Assembly: GCF_020618775.1 (NCBI RefSeq)
Contig: NZ_JAESVB010000001.1
Coordinates: 186,001-250,000 of the forward strand
DNA from: Acidisoma silvae
GTDB lineage: Bacteria > Pseudomonadota > Alphaproteobacteria > Acetobacterales > Acetobacteraceae
Length of the DNA: 64,000 nt
Direction of reading: 5' to 3'
Made by a program: the position numbers and the translations under genes. This document shows positions 8,495-16,861 of this stretch, one piece after another. The notes below the pieces were generated by a model. It saw nothing but the letters and a program-made list of their open reading frames with translations, was not told where the DNA came from and searched no databases. Within the stretch, counting starts at the first letter, position 1. Each line of letters begins with the position of its first letter.

Positions 8495-9805
8495 ATGCCA
8501 GCATCCTTGCCGCAAACCGACTCGATTCCGGGTGGGAAACAGCCCTTGCCAGCCGCGACCGTCTTCGCCTGCGTGCTGGGCAATGCGCTCGAATTCTACG
8601 ATTTCACGACCTATACGTTTTTCGCCCTCGCCATCGGGCGCAGCTTCTTCCCGGCGCATGATCCGGTGGTCTCCCTGCTGATTTCGGTCGCGACCTTCGG
8701 CGTCGGTTTCTGCACGCGGCCTCTGGGCGGGCTGGTGATCGGCGCCTTCGCCGACCATGCCGGGCGCAAGCCGGCGATGATGCTGACCATCGGCCTGATG
8801 GCGGTCGGCATGCTGATGCTGGCGCTGACGCCACCTTTCGCCGTTATCGGCTATGCCGCGCCCGTCATCGTCGTCGCCGCGCGCCTGCTGCAAGGCTTTG
8901 CGCTCGGTGGAGAGGTAGGACCGGCGACCAGCTATCTGATCGAGGTGGCGCCGGACGACCGGCGGGCGCGTCTGGCGTCCTGGCAGATCGCGAGCCAAGG
9001 CTGTGCGCTGCTTGCAGCCGGTCTTGTCGGTTTCATCCTTGCCCATTCACTGTCTTCGGAAGCGATGACGGAATGGGGCTGGCGGGTGGCGCTGCTGCTC
9101 GGTCTTATCATCATTCCTGGCGGGCTCTATATTCGGAAGAACCTGCCGGAATCGGCGGATGTCAGCGACCGCGCCCGCCGGCAAAGCGCCGCCAGCGTCC
9201 TGGGCAATCTGCTGCGCGGCCATCCCTGGCCGCTATTGCTGGGGCTGATCGCCATCATGACCAGCACCGTCTCCACCTATGTCGGTCTTTATATGACGAC
9301 CTATGGCGAGACGGCGCTGAAGCTGAAAGCGCCGTCCGCGATTACCGCGCCGCTGATCAGCGGCCTGACGACCATCATCTTCGCGCTGATCGGCGGCTGG
9401 CTGGCCGACCGCTACGGCCGCCGCGTGGTGATGCTCGCGCCGCGCATCCTGCTCGTCCTCGCAATCTATCCGGCCTTCGTCTTCCTGATCGGCCATCCGT
9501 CCATCGTCACCCTGCTGATCACGACCGGCCTGATGTCGGCTCTCGGGTCATTGAGTTCAGCTGGCGTCATCGTCGCGATACCGGAAATGCTGCCGGCCAG
9601 CGTTCGCGCCTCGGGCCTCTCGACCGCCTATGCCTTTGCCGTGACGGTTTTCGGCGGCACCACGCAATTCGTGCTGGCCTGGCTGATCGGCGTCAGCGGA
9701 GACCCGCTGGCGCCGGCCTGGTACATGGTCGGGTCCGGCATCATCGGCGTTATCGCCATGGCGCTGATGCCGGAGACCAAGGGCCGGCCGCTGCCGCGCG
9801 ACTAG
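8495..9805 (+). CDS. MFS transporter, metabolite:H+ symporter (MHS) type
   Basis: A 436-residue, about 12-segment permease. The N-terminal signature ALEFYDFTTYTFFA and the loop motifs ADHAGRKPAMM and LADRYGRRVVML are typical of the MHS subfamily (citrate, proline/betaine, shikimate and dicarboxylate symporters). The ATG at 8495 is chosen because the upstream extension to 8414 adds a non-membrane tail not expected in the family. Its TAG stop overlaps the stop of the convergent gene through a shared CTAG at 9802-9805. Likely imports an organic acid or osmolyte; the substrate is unknown. Confidence 0.85.
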   Translation: MPASLPQTDSIPGGKQPLPAATVFACVLGNALEFYDFTTYTFFALAIGRSFFPAHDPVVSLLISVATFGVGFCTRPLGGLVIGAFADHAGRKPAMMLTIGLMAVGMLMLALTPPFAVIGYAAPVIVVAARLLQGFALGGEVGPATSYLIEVAPDDRRARLASWQIASQGCALLAAGLVGFILAHSLSSEAMTEWGWRVALLLGLIIIPGGLYIRKNLPESADVSDRARRQSAASVLGNLLRGHPWPLLLGLIAIMTSTVSTYVGLYMTTYGETALKLKAPSAITAPLISGLTTIIFALIGGWLADRYGRRVVMLAPRILLVLAIYPAFVFLIGHPSIVTLLITTGLMSALGSLSSAGVIVAIPEMLPASVRASGLSTAYAFAVTVFGGTTQFVLAWLIGVSGDPLAPAWYMVGSGIIGVIAMALMPETKGRPLPRD

Positions 9806-12198
9806 GCGGCAGCGACCTTCGTGCGCGGAAAGCTGATCCAGGCGAGGCCGTAAAGCCCAATCGCCGCCAGGATCAGCCAGTGGAAGCCAAGCTCGGTCGC
9901 GATCAGATTGGCGAGCGGCGTGGCGATGACCGAGAAGGCGCCGTTCAGCGCCCAGGCCCAGGGCAGAAAGCCGGCACTGACTTTGCCGGCCTCGCCCAGA
10001 CCCATGGGAAAGGGCATGCCCAGCGCCAAAGACAGCGGTGCCAGCAGAATCAGCAGAACAATCAGGCGCAGCGGCATCGGCCAGCCGATGGTGGCCAGCA
10101 TCACCGCCGGCAGCGCCGCCAGCGTCACGATCAGCAAAGCCAGGATCACGATCCAGGCGGCGCGCAGCCGCAGCTGGGTCGCGGCCATGCTGCCGAGGCC
10201 CGAGAAGATCAGCATGCCCGACAGGACCAGCGCGAAGGCGGTGGTGACGTCATCGAGATAGAGGCTGGCCTCGCCGATCAGGGCGATTTCGATGAAGAGA
10301 TAGCCCAAGCCCAGCGCGGGAAAATACAGCAAGGCGCGGCCGATGGGCGCGCGTTTGCTGCCGATGCGGCGGGGCGCGGCCAGCGGCAGCAGCAGCACGA
10401 TCAGCGCGACCACGAAAGCCTGTGCCAGCACGGCGATATTGATCAGCGGTCCCAGTTCCTGCTGTGGCAGGATTTCAAGCCGCTTGAGGATGGTGCCCAA
10501 GTGATCCAGCCGCAGGATGTCGTAGAACATCGGCCGGTCCAGCGTTGCTGGCCGCAGATCGAATTCCCGCGCCGAATCCGTGGTCTTTCCCTGCATGACG
10601 GCAACCGCTTCATCGGCGATCGAATCATCGGCGCTGGCGCCGCTTTCGACCTCGCCTTTGGAGAAGGAGATGGCAGGAAGGTCATTATAGATATCGTCCC
10701 GCAGCGCCGCGACATTGATGCCGGGGAAGAAGGAAACGTCGAAAGACCGGTCATCGCAGAATTTGCGCACCGTCTTGATTCGCGCGGCATCGAAGGATGA
10801 CTTGGCAATCAGAATGCGGACGTTCCAGGCCGAGCGATAGGCGATGACATGCGCCCCTGGGTCGGCCACGCCGGCGGCCAGCAGGCCGGCGCGGATGGTC
10901 GCCATTATGCGCAGCGCATAGACCGGAAAATCCCGGATCGAGACGGGGATGGAAATCATGCCCTGGTCGCTCAGCGCCGGGAGATAGCGGGCAATGGCGC
11001 CGGAGGTGAAGGCGGTGGCGTCCGCCGGGTCGGCACCCAGGAAATTGTCGGAGAGTTCGATGAGGTCGAAGGCGCCCGGCTTTGCGTCCGACACGAGCGC
11101 GAGCGGGCTTTCGCCGCTGATGGTGACACCCGCTTGCGGCGGCTGGTTTTGCAAGGCCGCGCGCAAAACAGGTTCCGGCTCATCCGCCACAACGCTGCCT
11201 GCGCCGAGTGCCAGCGCCTGCGCCGCGGCCCAGCCGCCTTCGTCGCCGATGACGAGCACGCGCGGATGGTTCAGCAATTCATAGGGCGCGGCGGCGAGCG
11301 TGCCAGGCGCGTAGCCGACATCAAGCTTCGCAGTGCGCGGAACGGCGGCGATGCGGCTGCCGTCACGATAGAGGCCAAGCGTGCGCGGCGGCCCCGGCAG
11401 ATGCATCATGGCGCTGTCGTTGGAAAGGTCGGTATCCACGCGCTCGGTGAAATCATCCAGCAGCGTATAGACGCCGCGCGGCGACAGGATCTGCTGGCGG
11501 ATCGTGGCATTCGGCGTGTGCAGCGGGGCAAAGATGGGCTTGAACTGATTGTAGTCGGCGACGTCGCCCGCAATCAGCAAAGCTTCAGCCGCAATCAGGC
11601 AAAGCCCTGCTGCCAGAATAGCGCCGAGGCGATGGGGGCCGCGCGGCACGAAAAAGGCCATGGCGGCCAGCGGCAGCAGCAGCGCCGGGATCAGCTTGAA
11701 AGGGTGCAGCACGGCCATCAGGCCCAGCACCAGCAGCGCGCCCAGGCCGGCGCCGCAAAGATCGAAAGCATAGACGCGCGTGGTACGTGCGGGCGCGCTG
11801 ACGAAGCACAGGCTGATGAAAAGGCCGGTCAGGAAAAAGAACGGCAGGAGCTCAAGATAATAAAGGCCGATGAACAGGATCTGCGGCGCGATCGTGACCG
11901 GATTCTGCAATTGCAGCGGATTGAAGGGATTGCGGATCGCCGCCGCATAGCCGAAAGCGGCCGACAGGATCAGCAGGGCCGGCAGGACGGCGAAGAGCTT
12001 CGCGCTATGCCGTTCCAGCCAGGGTCGCAGCAGCGCGGTTGCGACCCCGCTGAGGGCGAAACCCGCCATCACGATCGAAATGACCCAATAGCCATATTCC
12101 GACCAGGAGGCGACGGCGAAGTAGCGCGTCAGCGCGATCTCGATGCCTGTGGAGGCGAGCGAGACAAGAAGCAGGGGCAGCAGGAAGGTCAAATCCAA
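9802..12198 (-). CDS. Polytopic membrane protein with a spermidine synthase-like core domain
   Basis: A 798-residue protein. Roughly seven hydrophobic segments fill residues 1-230, a soluble domain follows to about residue 570, and another block of hydrophobic segments runs to the C-terminus. The soluble part has a Rossmann-like glycine motif VLVIGDEGGWAAAQALALGA, placed as in spermidine synthase and SAM methyltransferase folds, but the following acidic ligand region (VVADEPEPVL) is unusual. The frame opens with TTG at 12198, overlapping the hydrolase stop by 10 bp; no better start is near the first hydrophobic segment. The function of this fusion family is not established. An aminopropyl or methyl transfer role is only an inference. 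Confidence 0.65.
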   Translation of the reverse strand: MDLTFLLPLLLVSLASTGIEIALTRYFAVASWSEYGYWVISIVMAGFALSGVATALLRPWLERHSAKLFAVLPALLILSAAFGYAAAIRNPFNPLQLQNPVTIAPQILFIGLYYLELLPFFFLTGLFISLCFVSAPARTTRVYAFDLCGAGLGALLVLGLMAVLHPFKLIPALLLPLAAMAFFVPRGPHRLGAILAAGLCLIAAEALLIAGDVADYNQFKPIFAPLHTPNATIRQQILSPRGVYTLLDDFTERVDTDLSNDSAMMHLPGPPRTLGLYRDGSRIAAVPRTAKLDVGYAPGTLAAAPYELLNHPRVLVIGDEGGWAAAQALALGAGSVVADEPEPVLRAALQNQPPQAGVTISGESPLALVSDAKPGAFDLIELSDNFLGADPADATAFTSGAIARYLPALSDQGMISIPVSIRDFPVYALRIMATIRAGLLAAGVADPGAHVIAYRSAWNVRILIAKSSFDAARIKTVRKFCDDRSFDVSFFPGINVAALRDDIYNDLPAISFSKGEVESGASADDSIADEAVAVMQGKTTDSAREFDLRPATLDRPMFYDILRLDHLGTILKRLEILPQQELGPLINIAVLAQAFVVALIVLLLPLAAPRRIGSKRAPIGRALLYFPALGLGYLFIEIALIGEASLYLDDVTTAFALVLSGMLIFSGLGSMAATQLRLRAAWIVILALLIVTLAALPAVMLATIGWPMPLRLIVLLILLAPLSLALGMPFPMGLGEAGKVSAGFLPWAWALNGAFSVIATPLANLIATELGFHWLILAAIGLYGLAWISFPRTKVAAA

Positions 12199-13226
12199 AC
12201 TTTCTGGCGCAGGAAATTGGCGAGCACGGTGTTGAAGCGGGTTGCGTCATCCACGAACAAGGCATGGCCGGCGTCGGCGAAGACCACGCTTTCGGCGTCC
12301 GGGTCATTGGCGGCAAGATTGGCGGCCTGGCCCGACAGATGCGGCCGCACGACATAGAGGATCGGCACATGCGCGGCATAGACGGCATTGCGCCAGAAGA
12401 TGCGCGGCACCTGATAGTTCAACAGGGCGCGGGCGGCGGGTTCGGGCGTGATCAGGCAGGTGGCGGTCAGCCGGTTCAGATAGGATTGCGATTGCGGCGT
12501 GCGGAACATGCCGCGCACGAAAGCCTTCATCCGCGCCGGATAGGGCAGCGGCCGGTGATAGCGGCCGCGCGGCTCGGGCTCGGCACGCGGCGGCGGATTT
12601 TCGCCCACCGAATTGTCGATCAGCACCAGCGCTGACAGGCGCCCGCCGCCATGGGCCGCGACATAGGCCAGGCTGTCCAGCACGCCGAGCGACCAGCCGA
12701 CGAGCACGACTTTCGGCACGCCGATGGCGGCCAGAAGCTCGGCGATATCCTGCCCACGGCGCTGGGCCGTATAGCCGCTGCTGGGGATTTCGGAATCGCC
12801 CTGTCCGCGCGGGTCCAGCGCGATGACGCGGCAATAGCGCGCGAAATAGGTGAGCTGCGGGGAGAAGATCCAGCCCGGCATGGTCCAGCCGGGAATGAAG
12901 ACCATGACATGATCGGCCCCCGCGCCGCTGGCCGGCATGGCGTCGATATAATGCAGGTTGACGCCGTCGCTGGTGCGGAAGTTTCTGCTAGCGCCCACGA
13001 AATTCGGGGCAGCCGATGCCGTGGCGGCGGGCAGCGCGCCAAGTGCGGCCAATCCAGTCAGAAGGAGACGCCTGCCGAGCCTATCCTTGTCATGCGCGGC
13101 TTCATGCCGCGCATCTACCCGCTGCGGCGCCATGACGCCGTTTGGGCGCCCTGATGGGTAGATCCCCGGAACAAGCCGAGGGCGGCCCCGTCCGGGGATG
13201 ACGAGAGAATTGTCCGCGTCCTTCAC
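12189..13226 (-). CDS. Alpha/beta hydrolase with a probable Tat-like export signal
   Basis: A 345-residue hydrolase-fold protein. The nucleophile elbow is GWSLG, the oxyanion region HVMVFIPGW, and the catalytic histidine is in DAGHALFVD. A twin-arginine-like signal (RLGRRLLLTGLAALGALP ... ASA) precedes the mature domain, suggesting a periplasmic esterase or lipase-like enzyme. The GTG at 13226 overlaps the upstream PBP stop by 4 bp (GTGA), favouring coupling. An internal ATG at 13133 is the alternative. Either way the first codons are made from palindromic repeat family A copy 2 (13089-13202), which is unusual. Substrate unknown. Confidence 0.75.
   Translation of the reverse strand: MKDADNSLVIPGRGRPRLVPGIYPSGRPNGVMAPQRVDARHEAAHDKDRLGRRLLLTGLAALGALPAATASAAPNFVGASRNFRTSDGVNLHYIDAMPASGAGADHVMVFIPGWTMPGWIFSPQLTYFARYCRVIALDPRGQGDSEIPSSGYTAQRRGQDIAELLAAIGVPKVVLVGWSLGVLDSLAYVAAHGGGRLSALVLIDNSVGENPPPRAEPEPRGRYHRPLPYPARMKAFVRGMFRTPQSQSYLNRLTATCLITPEPAARALLNYQVPRIFWRNAVYAAHVPILYVVRPHLSGQAANLAANDPDAESVVFADAGHALFVDDATRFNTVLANFLRQKVWI
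13089..13202. repeat. Palindromic repeat, family A copy 2, within the hydrolase N-terminal coding region
   Basis: A 114-bp element with the same plan as 311-390. It opens with GTCAT and closes with ATGAC. A perfect 9-bp hairpin lies at 13092-13114 (ATGCGCGGC / GCCGCGCAT, loop TTCAT), an outer stem pairs CTACCC (13115-13120) with GGGTAG (13156-13161), and ATCCCCGGA (13162-13170) pairs with TCCGGGGAT (13191-13199). The central loops are longer than in copy 1. It is in the same orientation as copy 1 relative to the plus strand. Confidence 0.72.
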
Positions 13227-15175
13227 TGCCCCGTCACCGCCAACGCGACGCGATGGAAGAGCTGGGCCGGCAACGTGCCGCCGGTGCTTGTCTGGCTCAT
13301 CGGACTATCATTGTCGTTGCCGATCCAGACGCCGATGATCGTGCCGTCGACGCCGCCGATGAACCAGGCGTCGCGGCTTGATTGCGTGGTGCCGGTCTTG
13401 CCGCCGACGAAATAGCCGGGCACGGCGGCGGCGGCTCCGGTGCCATAAGCCACAACTGCGCCCAGCATCTGCCGCATCTGGGCCGCCAGATCGCTGCTGA
13501 TCACGGGCGTGGCCGGGGGCGGGGCGGAAACCAGATCATGCCCGTCGGCGTAAAGCCCGGTGATCCCGTGTGGCACCACGCGTCTGCCGCCGTTGAAGAA
13601 GGTGGCATAGGCGCCCGTCATTTCCAGCAGCCCGACGCTGGCGGTGCCCAGCGCCAGCGTCGCGTTGTCCGGCAGTGCGTCGGTGATGCCCAGCCGATGC
13701 GCCACGGCACCGACGACGAGCGGGCCGCCCGCCTTCATCAGCAGTCGGGCGGAGACGGTATTGAGCGACAGCGCCAGCCCTTTGGTCATCGTCACTGGCC
13801 CCAGAAAGCGCCGCTCGAAATCCTGCGGCGCCCAATTGCCGATGCGGATAGGACCGTCAAGCACCATGTCGTTGGGCTGCATGCCGGCTTCCAGGGCGGC
13901 CAGCCAGACGAAGGCCTTGAAGCTTGACCCCGCCTGGCGGCGCGCCAGCACGGCGCGATTGAAGAAGTCATGCCCGCCGCCTGAGCCGCCGACGATGGCG
14001 CGCACGGCCCCCGTGGCGGCATCCATCACCACCACGGCACCCTGATGAGCATTCGCGGCGGCACCTGGCCCCGCCAGAATATCGGTCAACGCGGCCTGCG
14101 CGGCGGCCTGCAATTTCGGGTCGAAGGTTGTTGCCAGTCGGGAATCGGTATCCGGCGGGATCATCGGCCCGGCCTGCTGCGCCGCCCAGGAGGAGAACCA
14201 GTAGTCGCCGCTGACGGCGCGTGGCGCGAAGCTGATGGCGGCGGCCGCCGCCGTCGCCTGATCCTGGGTGATGTAGTTGGAGCGGACCATGGCGGCCAGC
14301 ACCTCCTTCGTCCGCGCGGTCGCCGCACTTTGGTCAGCCAGCGGATTGAAGCGGGAGGGGGCGCGTGGAAGGCCGGCCAGCATCGCCGCCTGCCACAGGT
14401 TCAACTGGCTGGCCGGCACGCCGAAATAGGTCAGCGCCGCCGCATCCATGCCCCAGGCGCCGGCGCCCAGATAGACGCGGTTCAGGTAGATTTCCAGGAT
14501 TTCGGTCGGCGTGAAGTGATGCGTCAGCCACAGCGTCAGCAGCAGTTCCTGCATCTTGCGGCGGAAGGTGCGGGCATTGCTGAGGAACAGGGTTTTGGCC
14601 ACCTGCTGGGTCAGCGTCGACCCGCCCTGCACGACATGGCCTGCCAGAAGATCGACCACGGTGGCGCGCGCCATGCCCAGGAAATCGAGCCCGCCATGGT
14701 CCCAGAAGCGCCGGTCTTCGACCGCGACCACGGCTTCCGGCAGATAGGCCGGCACGGTCTTGAGCGTCAGCGGCTGGCCGGACAGATCACCGAAATGGGT
14801 GAAAAGCCTGCCGTTCATATCCGTCAGCACCAGGGACGGGCGGCGCAAGGTGGCGGTGCCGGCCGAGGGTTTCGGCAGGTCCCAGGTGAACCACAGCAGC
14901 AGGATGGCGATGGCCAGGCCGCCCCAGACGCCGATCAGAATGGCCCATTTCAACAAGCGGATGATCAGGCGCGGACTGGGGGCCTTGACCCGGCGGGCGC
15001 GGCGCGGCGCGTCCAGCGGCGCCTCATAGTCGATTGCCTCCATGGCCTCGAAGGGGCGCGTCGCGAAGCGCGGCGGCACATAGGGCGTATGGGCATAGGG
15101 CGCGGGCACGTACTCTTCCTCGGGCGCAGGGGCCGAGGCGGGTGGGCGCATGGTTCCCGAGTTGAAGTTGAACAT
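13223..15175 (-). CDS. Class A penicillin-binding protein (PBP1A-type transglycosylase/transpeptidase)
   Basis: A 650-residue bifunctional peptidoglycan synthase. A proline-rich cytoplasmic N-terminus is followed by one membrane segment (about residues 68-95). The GT51 glycosyltransferase domain contains AVEDRRFWDHGG, QGGSTLTQQVAK and EILEIYLNRVYLG. The transpeptidase domain has AGSSFKAF (SxxK), SLN (SxN) and KTGTT (KTG), so both activities look intact. It lacks the long OB-like insertion of enterobacterial PBP1a and is compact like other alphaproteobacterial forms. The downstream hydrolase start overlaps its stop by 4 bp. Confidence 0.92.
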   Translation of the reverse strand: MFNFNSGTMRPPASAPAPEEEYVPAPYAHTPYVPPRFATRPFEAMEAIDYEAPLDAPRRARRVKAPSPRLIIRLLKWAILIGVWGGLAIAILLLWFTWDLPKPSAGTATLRRPSLVLTDMNGRLFTHFGDLSGQPLTLKTVPAYLPEAVVAVEDRRFWDHGGLDFLGMARATVVDLLAGHVVQGGSTLTQQVAKTLFLSNARTFRRKMQELLLTLWLTHHFTPTEILEIYLNRVYLGAGAWGMDAAALTYFGVPASQLNLWQAAMLAGLPRAPSRFNPLADQSAATARTKEVLAAMVRSNYITQDQATAAAAAISFAPRAVSGDYWFSSWAAQQAGPMIPPDTDSRLATTFDPKLQAAAQAALTDILAGPGAAANAHQGAVVVMDAATGAVRAIVGGSGGGHDFFNRAVLARRQAGSSFKAFVWLAALEAGMQPNDMVLDGPIRIGNWAPQDFERRFLGPVTMTKGLALSLNTVSARLLMKAGGPLVVGAVAHRLGITDALPDNATLALGTASVGLLEMTGAYATFFNGGRRVVPHGITGLYADGHDLVSAPPPATPVISSDLAAQMRQMLGAVVAYGTGAAAAVPGYFVGGKTGTTQSSRDAWFIGGVDGTIIGVWIGNDNDSPMSQTSTGGTLPAQLFHRVALAVTGQ

Positions 15176-15312
15176 GAAGGAAACGCGCTATCACCCGGAC
15201 GTGCAAAGGGAGAATTGCGACATGCCCCGAATACAGTCAAGAAAAAGCGGGCCTCTTGCCGAAAACGTCACAACCTATCAGCCTGTCGCGGTCATTTGAT
15301 CGGGAGACGGGC

Positions 15313-16224
15313 ATGAAGGGCATCTATGCGGATGCAAGCGGCGGTCTGGCTGAGGTTTTCGCGAGGGTCTATCGGGCGGATGACCCGCATGTGACGGTGC
15401 ATGAGCATGACGTGATCGCGCCGGAGCAGATGGCTGGTCTCTATTCCGGCCATGATTTCATGCTCAACGACCATACGTTCCTGCCGACGGATGCGATGGC
15501 GCAGGTGGTGGGGCTGAAGCATGTCATCTTCCTCGGCACCGGCGCGCGCTCCTACATGGATGTCGAGGGTATCGAAAGCCTGGGCATCAAAATCCATACC
15601 ATTCGCGGCTATGGCGACACGGCGGTGGGCGAGCACGCGATTGCCCTGATGTGGGCGGCGGCGCGCAATATCTCGTTCCTCGACCGTAGCGTACGGGCCG
15701 GCATCTGGCCGCGCGGCGGCGGCATTCAGCTGACAGGCAGGACGCTGGGCCTGTACGGTTTCGGCGGCATCGCGGCCGAGGTCGCCCGCATCGCGGTCGG
15801 CTCCGGCATGCGCGTCATCGCCTGGAATCGCACGCCGCGCAGCTATCCGGGGGTCGAATTCGTCGATCTGCCGACTCTGCTGGCGCAGAGTGACGTGCTG
15901 TCGCTGCATCTGCTGCTGACGGATGAGACGCGCCATGCCTTGAGCGCCGAGCGCATCGCGGCGATGAAGCCGGGCGCCATTCTGGTCAATACCGCCCGTG
16001 CCGGCGTCGTCGATACGGCAGCGATGATCGCGGCGCTGCAATCGGGCCAGATCAGCCACGCCGCGCTGGACGTCTTCGATACCGAACCGCTGCCGGCGGG
16101 GGACGTGCTGACCACCCTGCCGAATGTGACGCTGACCTCCCATGACGCGTTCAACACGCCCGAGGCTTCGGAAAATCTCGTCCGGATGGGGCTGGATATC
16201 GCCAAGCGCCTCGCGCAAGGCTAA
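15313..16224 (+). CDS. D-isomer-specific 2-hydroxyacid dehydrogenase (NAD-binding)
   Basis: A 303-residue oxidoreductase of the D-2-hydroxyacid dehydrogenase family. The coenzyme-binding turn is LGLYGFGGIAAEVARIA. The catalytic Arg is in NTARAGVVDT, the Glu in DVFDTEPLP and the His in TSHDAFNTPEA. The ATG at 15313, preceded by GGGAGACGG, is preferred over the TTG at 15256 because the upstream extension is unconserved-looking. It may reduce a 2-keto acid or act as a phosphoglycerate dehydrogenase-like enzyme; it lacks the C-terminal ACT domain of SerA. Divergent from the PBP gene. Confidence 0.85.
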   Translation: MKGIYADASGGLAEVFARVYRADDPHVTVHEHDVIAPEQMAGLYSGHDFMLNDHTFLPTDAMAQVVGLKHVIFLGTGARSYMDVEGIESLGIKIHTIRGYGDTAVGEHAIALMWAAARNISFLDRSVRAGIWPRGGGIQLTGRTLGLYGFGGIAAEVARIAVGSGMRVIAWNRTPRSYPGVEFVDLPTLLAQSDVLSLHLLLTDETRHALSAERIAAMKPGAILVNTARAGVVDTAAMIAALQSGQISHAALDVFDTEPLPAGDVLTTLPNVTLTSHDAFNTPEASENLVRMGLDIAKRLAQG

Positions 16225-16272
16225 AGAGGGGAAATGGGGCGCGGCCAGTGGCGGTCGCACCCCGTTATGGAT

Positions 16273-16359
16273 GTGGACGTGGCGGAACCGGTAGACGCAG
16301 CAGACTTAAAATCTGCCTCCCAGTAGGGAGTGCGGGTTCGATCCCCGCCGTCCGCACCA
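16273..16359 (+). tRNA. tRNA-Leu (anticodon TAA)
   Basis: An 87-nt class II tRNA with a long variable arm (CTCCCAGTAGGGAG region). The acceptor stem GTGGACG pairs with CGTCCGC (one G-U). The anticodon stem GCAGA/TCTGC encloses the loop CTTAAAA, with anticodon TAA at 16307-16309. The T arm GCGGGTTCGATCCCCGC is perfect. CCA is encoded. A T-rich stretch follows within 15 nt. Confidence 0.97.
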
Positions 16360-16430
16360 TCTTTCTTTTCCTCCGAGCAAGCTTGGCTCTCCGGTTGCTA
16401 TCAGGATCAGCCTATCGCTGGAGCCCTAGT

Positions 16431-16760
16431 CTAGCTGAAGAGATGCAGCGCCTTCGCTCCCGCATACAGTGCCGAGAGCAAGATGACGGTGCCGGCTATG
16501 ACCGCAGGTATCTGCCACCATGTTGGCAGCCGACCCACGATCTGACCGGTCAGAAGATCAATTTTGGCAGAAATGGTCGCGACGCCCGTTTCAACCGCGC
16601 GCAGGCGCGTATCGACTTGATCGAGCTTGCTTTCCATGCGGTCGATCCGTTTATCGAAGCCATCGACCCGGGCGGTTAAGGCTGCGATTTGCGACATGGC
16701 GGTAGAATCATCCTGTTCGCCGCCGTTTGCAAGGACCGATTGATTGCCTGACCCGTCCAT
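16431..16760 (-). CDS. Small coiled-coil protein with C-terminal membrane anchor
   Basis: A 109-residue protein of unknown function. Residues about 22-70 have a heptad-like pattern (ARVDGFDKRIDRMESKLDQV), predicting a coiled coil. A single hydrophobic segment (WQIPAVIAGTVILLSALYAG) ends six residues before the C-terminus. A good ribosome-binding site (GAGGGAG) precedes the ATG at 16760. The layout resembles phage XhlA/holin-associated and other membrane-tethered coiled-coil proteins, but no phage genes surround it. It sits beside tRNA-Leu in relatively AT-rich DNA, so foreign origin is possible. Confidence 0.6.
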   Translation of the reverse strand: MDGSGNQSVLANGGEQDDSTAMSQIAALTARVDGFDKRIDRMESKLDQVDTRLRAVETGVATISAKIDLLTGQIVGRLPTWWQIPAVIAGTVILLSALYAGAKALHLFS

Positions 16761-16816
16761 GAGACTCCCTCTCTCGGAGGGTCATTTACAAGATAAATAA
16801 TTCGATATCGATATAA

Positions 16817-16857
16817 TAATTCCTCATATGCGCTGAGGTAGCGCATATGAGGAATTA
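16817..16857. repeat. Perfect 18-bp inverted repeat (hairpin)
   Basis: Arms 16817-16834 and 16840-16857 are exact reverse complements (arm begins TAATTCCTCATATG) around a 5-nt loop GAGGT. It starts 5 bp past the stop of the epimerase gene, so it may terminate or protect that minus-strand transcript. It also lies upstream of the coiled-coil gene and could be an operator. No clear U-tract follows on the minus strand. Confidence 0.75.
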
Positions 16858-16861
16858 GAGT

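Noticed and set aside
9073-10800. Long open frame (575 codons) on the plus strand overlapping the MFS and spermidine synthase-like genes
   Set aside because: It is antisense or out of frame to two well-supported genes, and its Gln/Arg/Asp-rich translation is typical of shadow frames in GC-rich DNA.
16273-16860. Complete integrative element at tRNA-Leu
   Set aside because: No integrase gene and no direct repeat of the tRNA 3' end is visible; only a weak suggestion of a scar remains.
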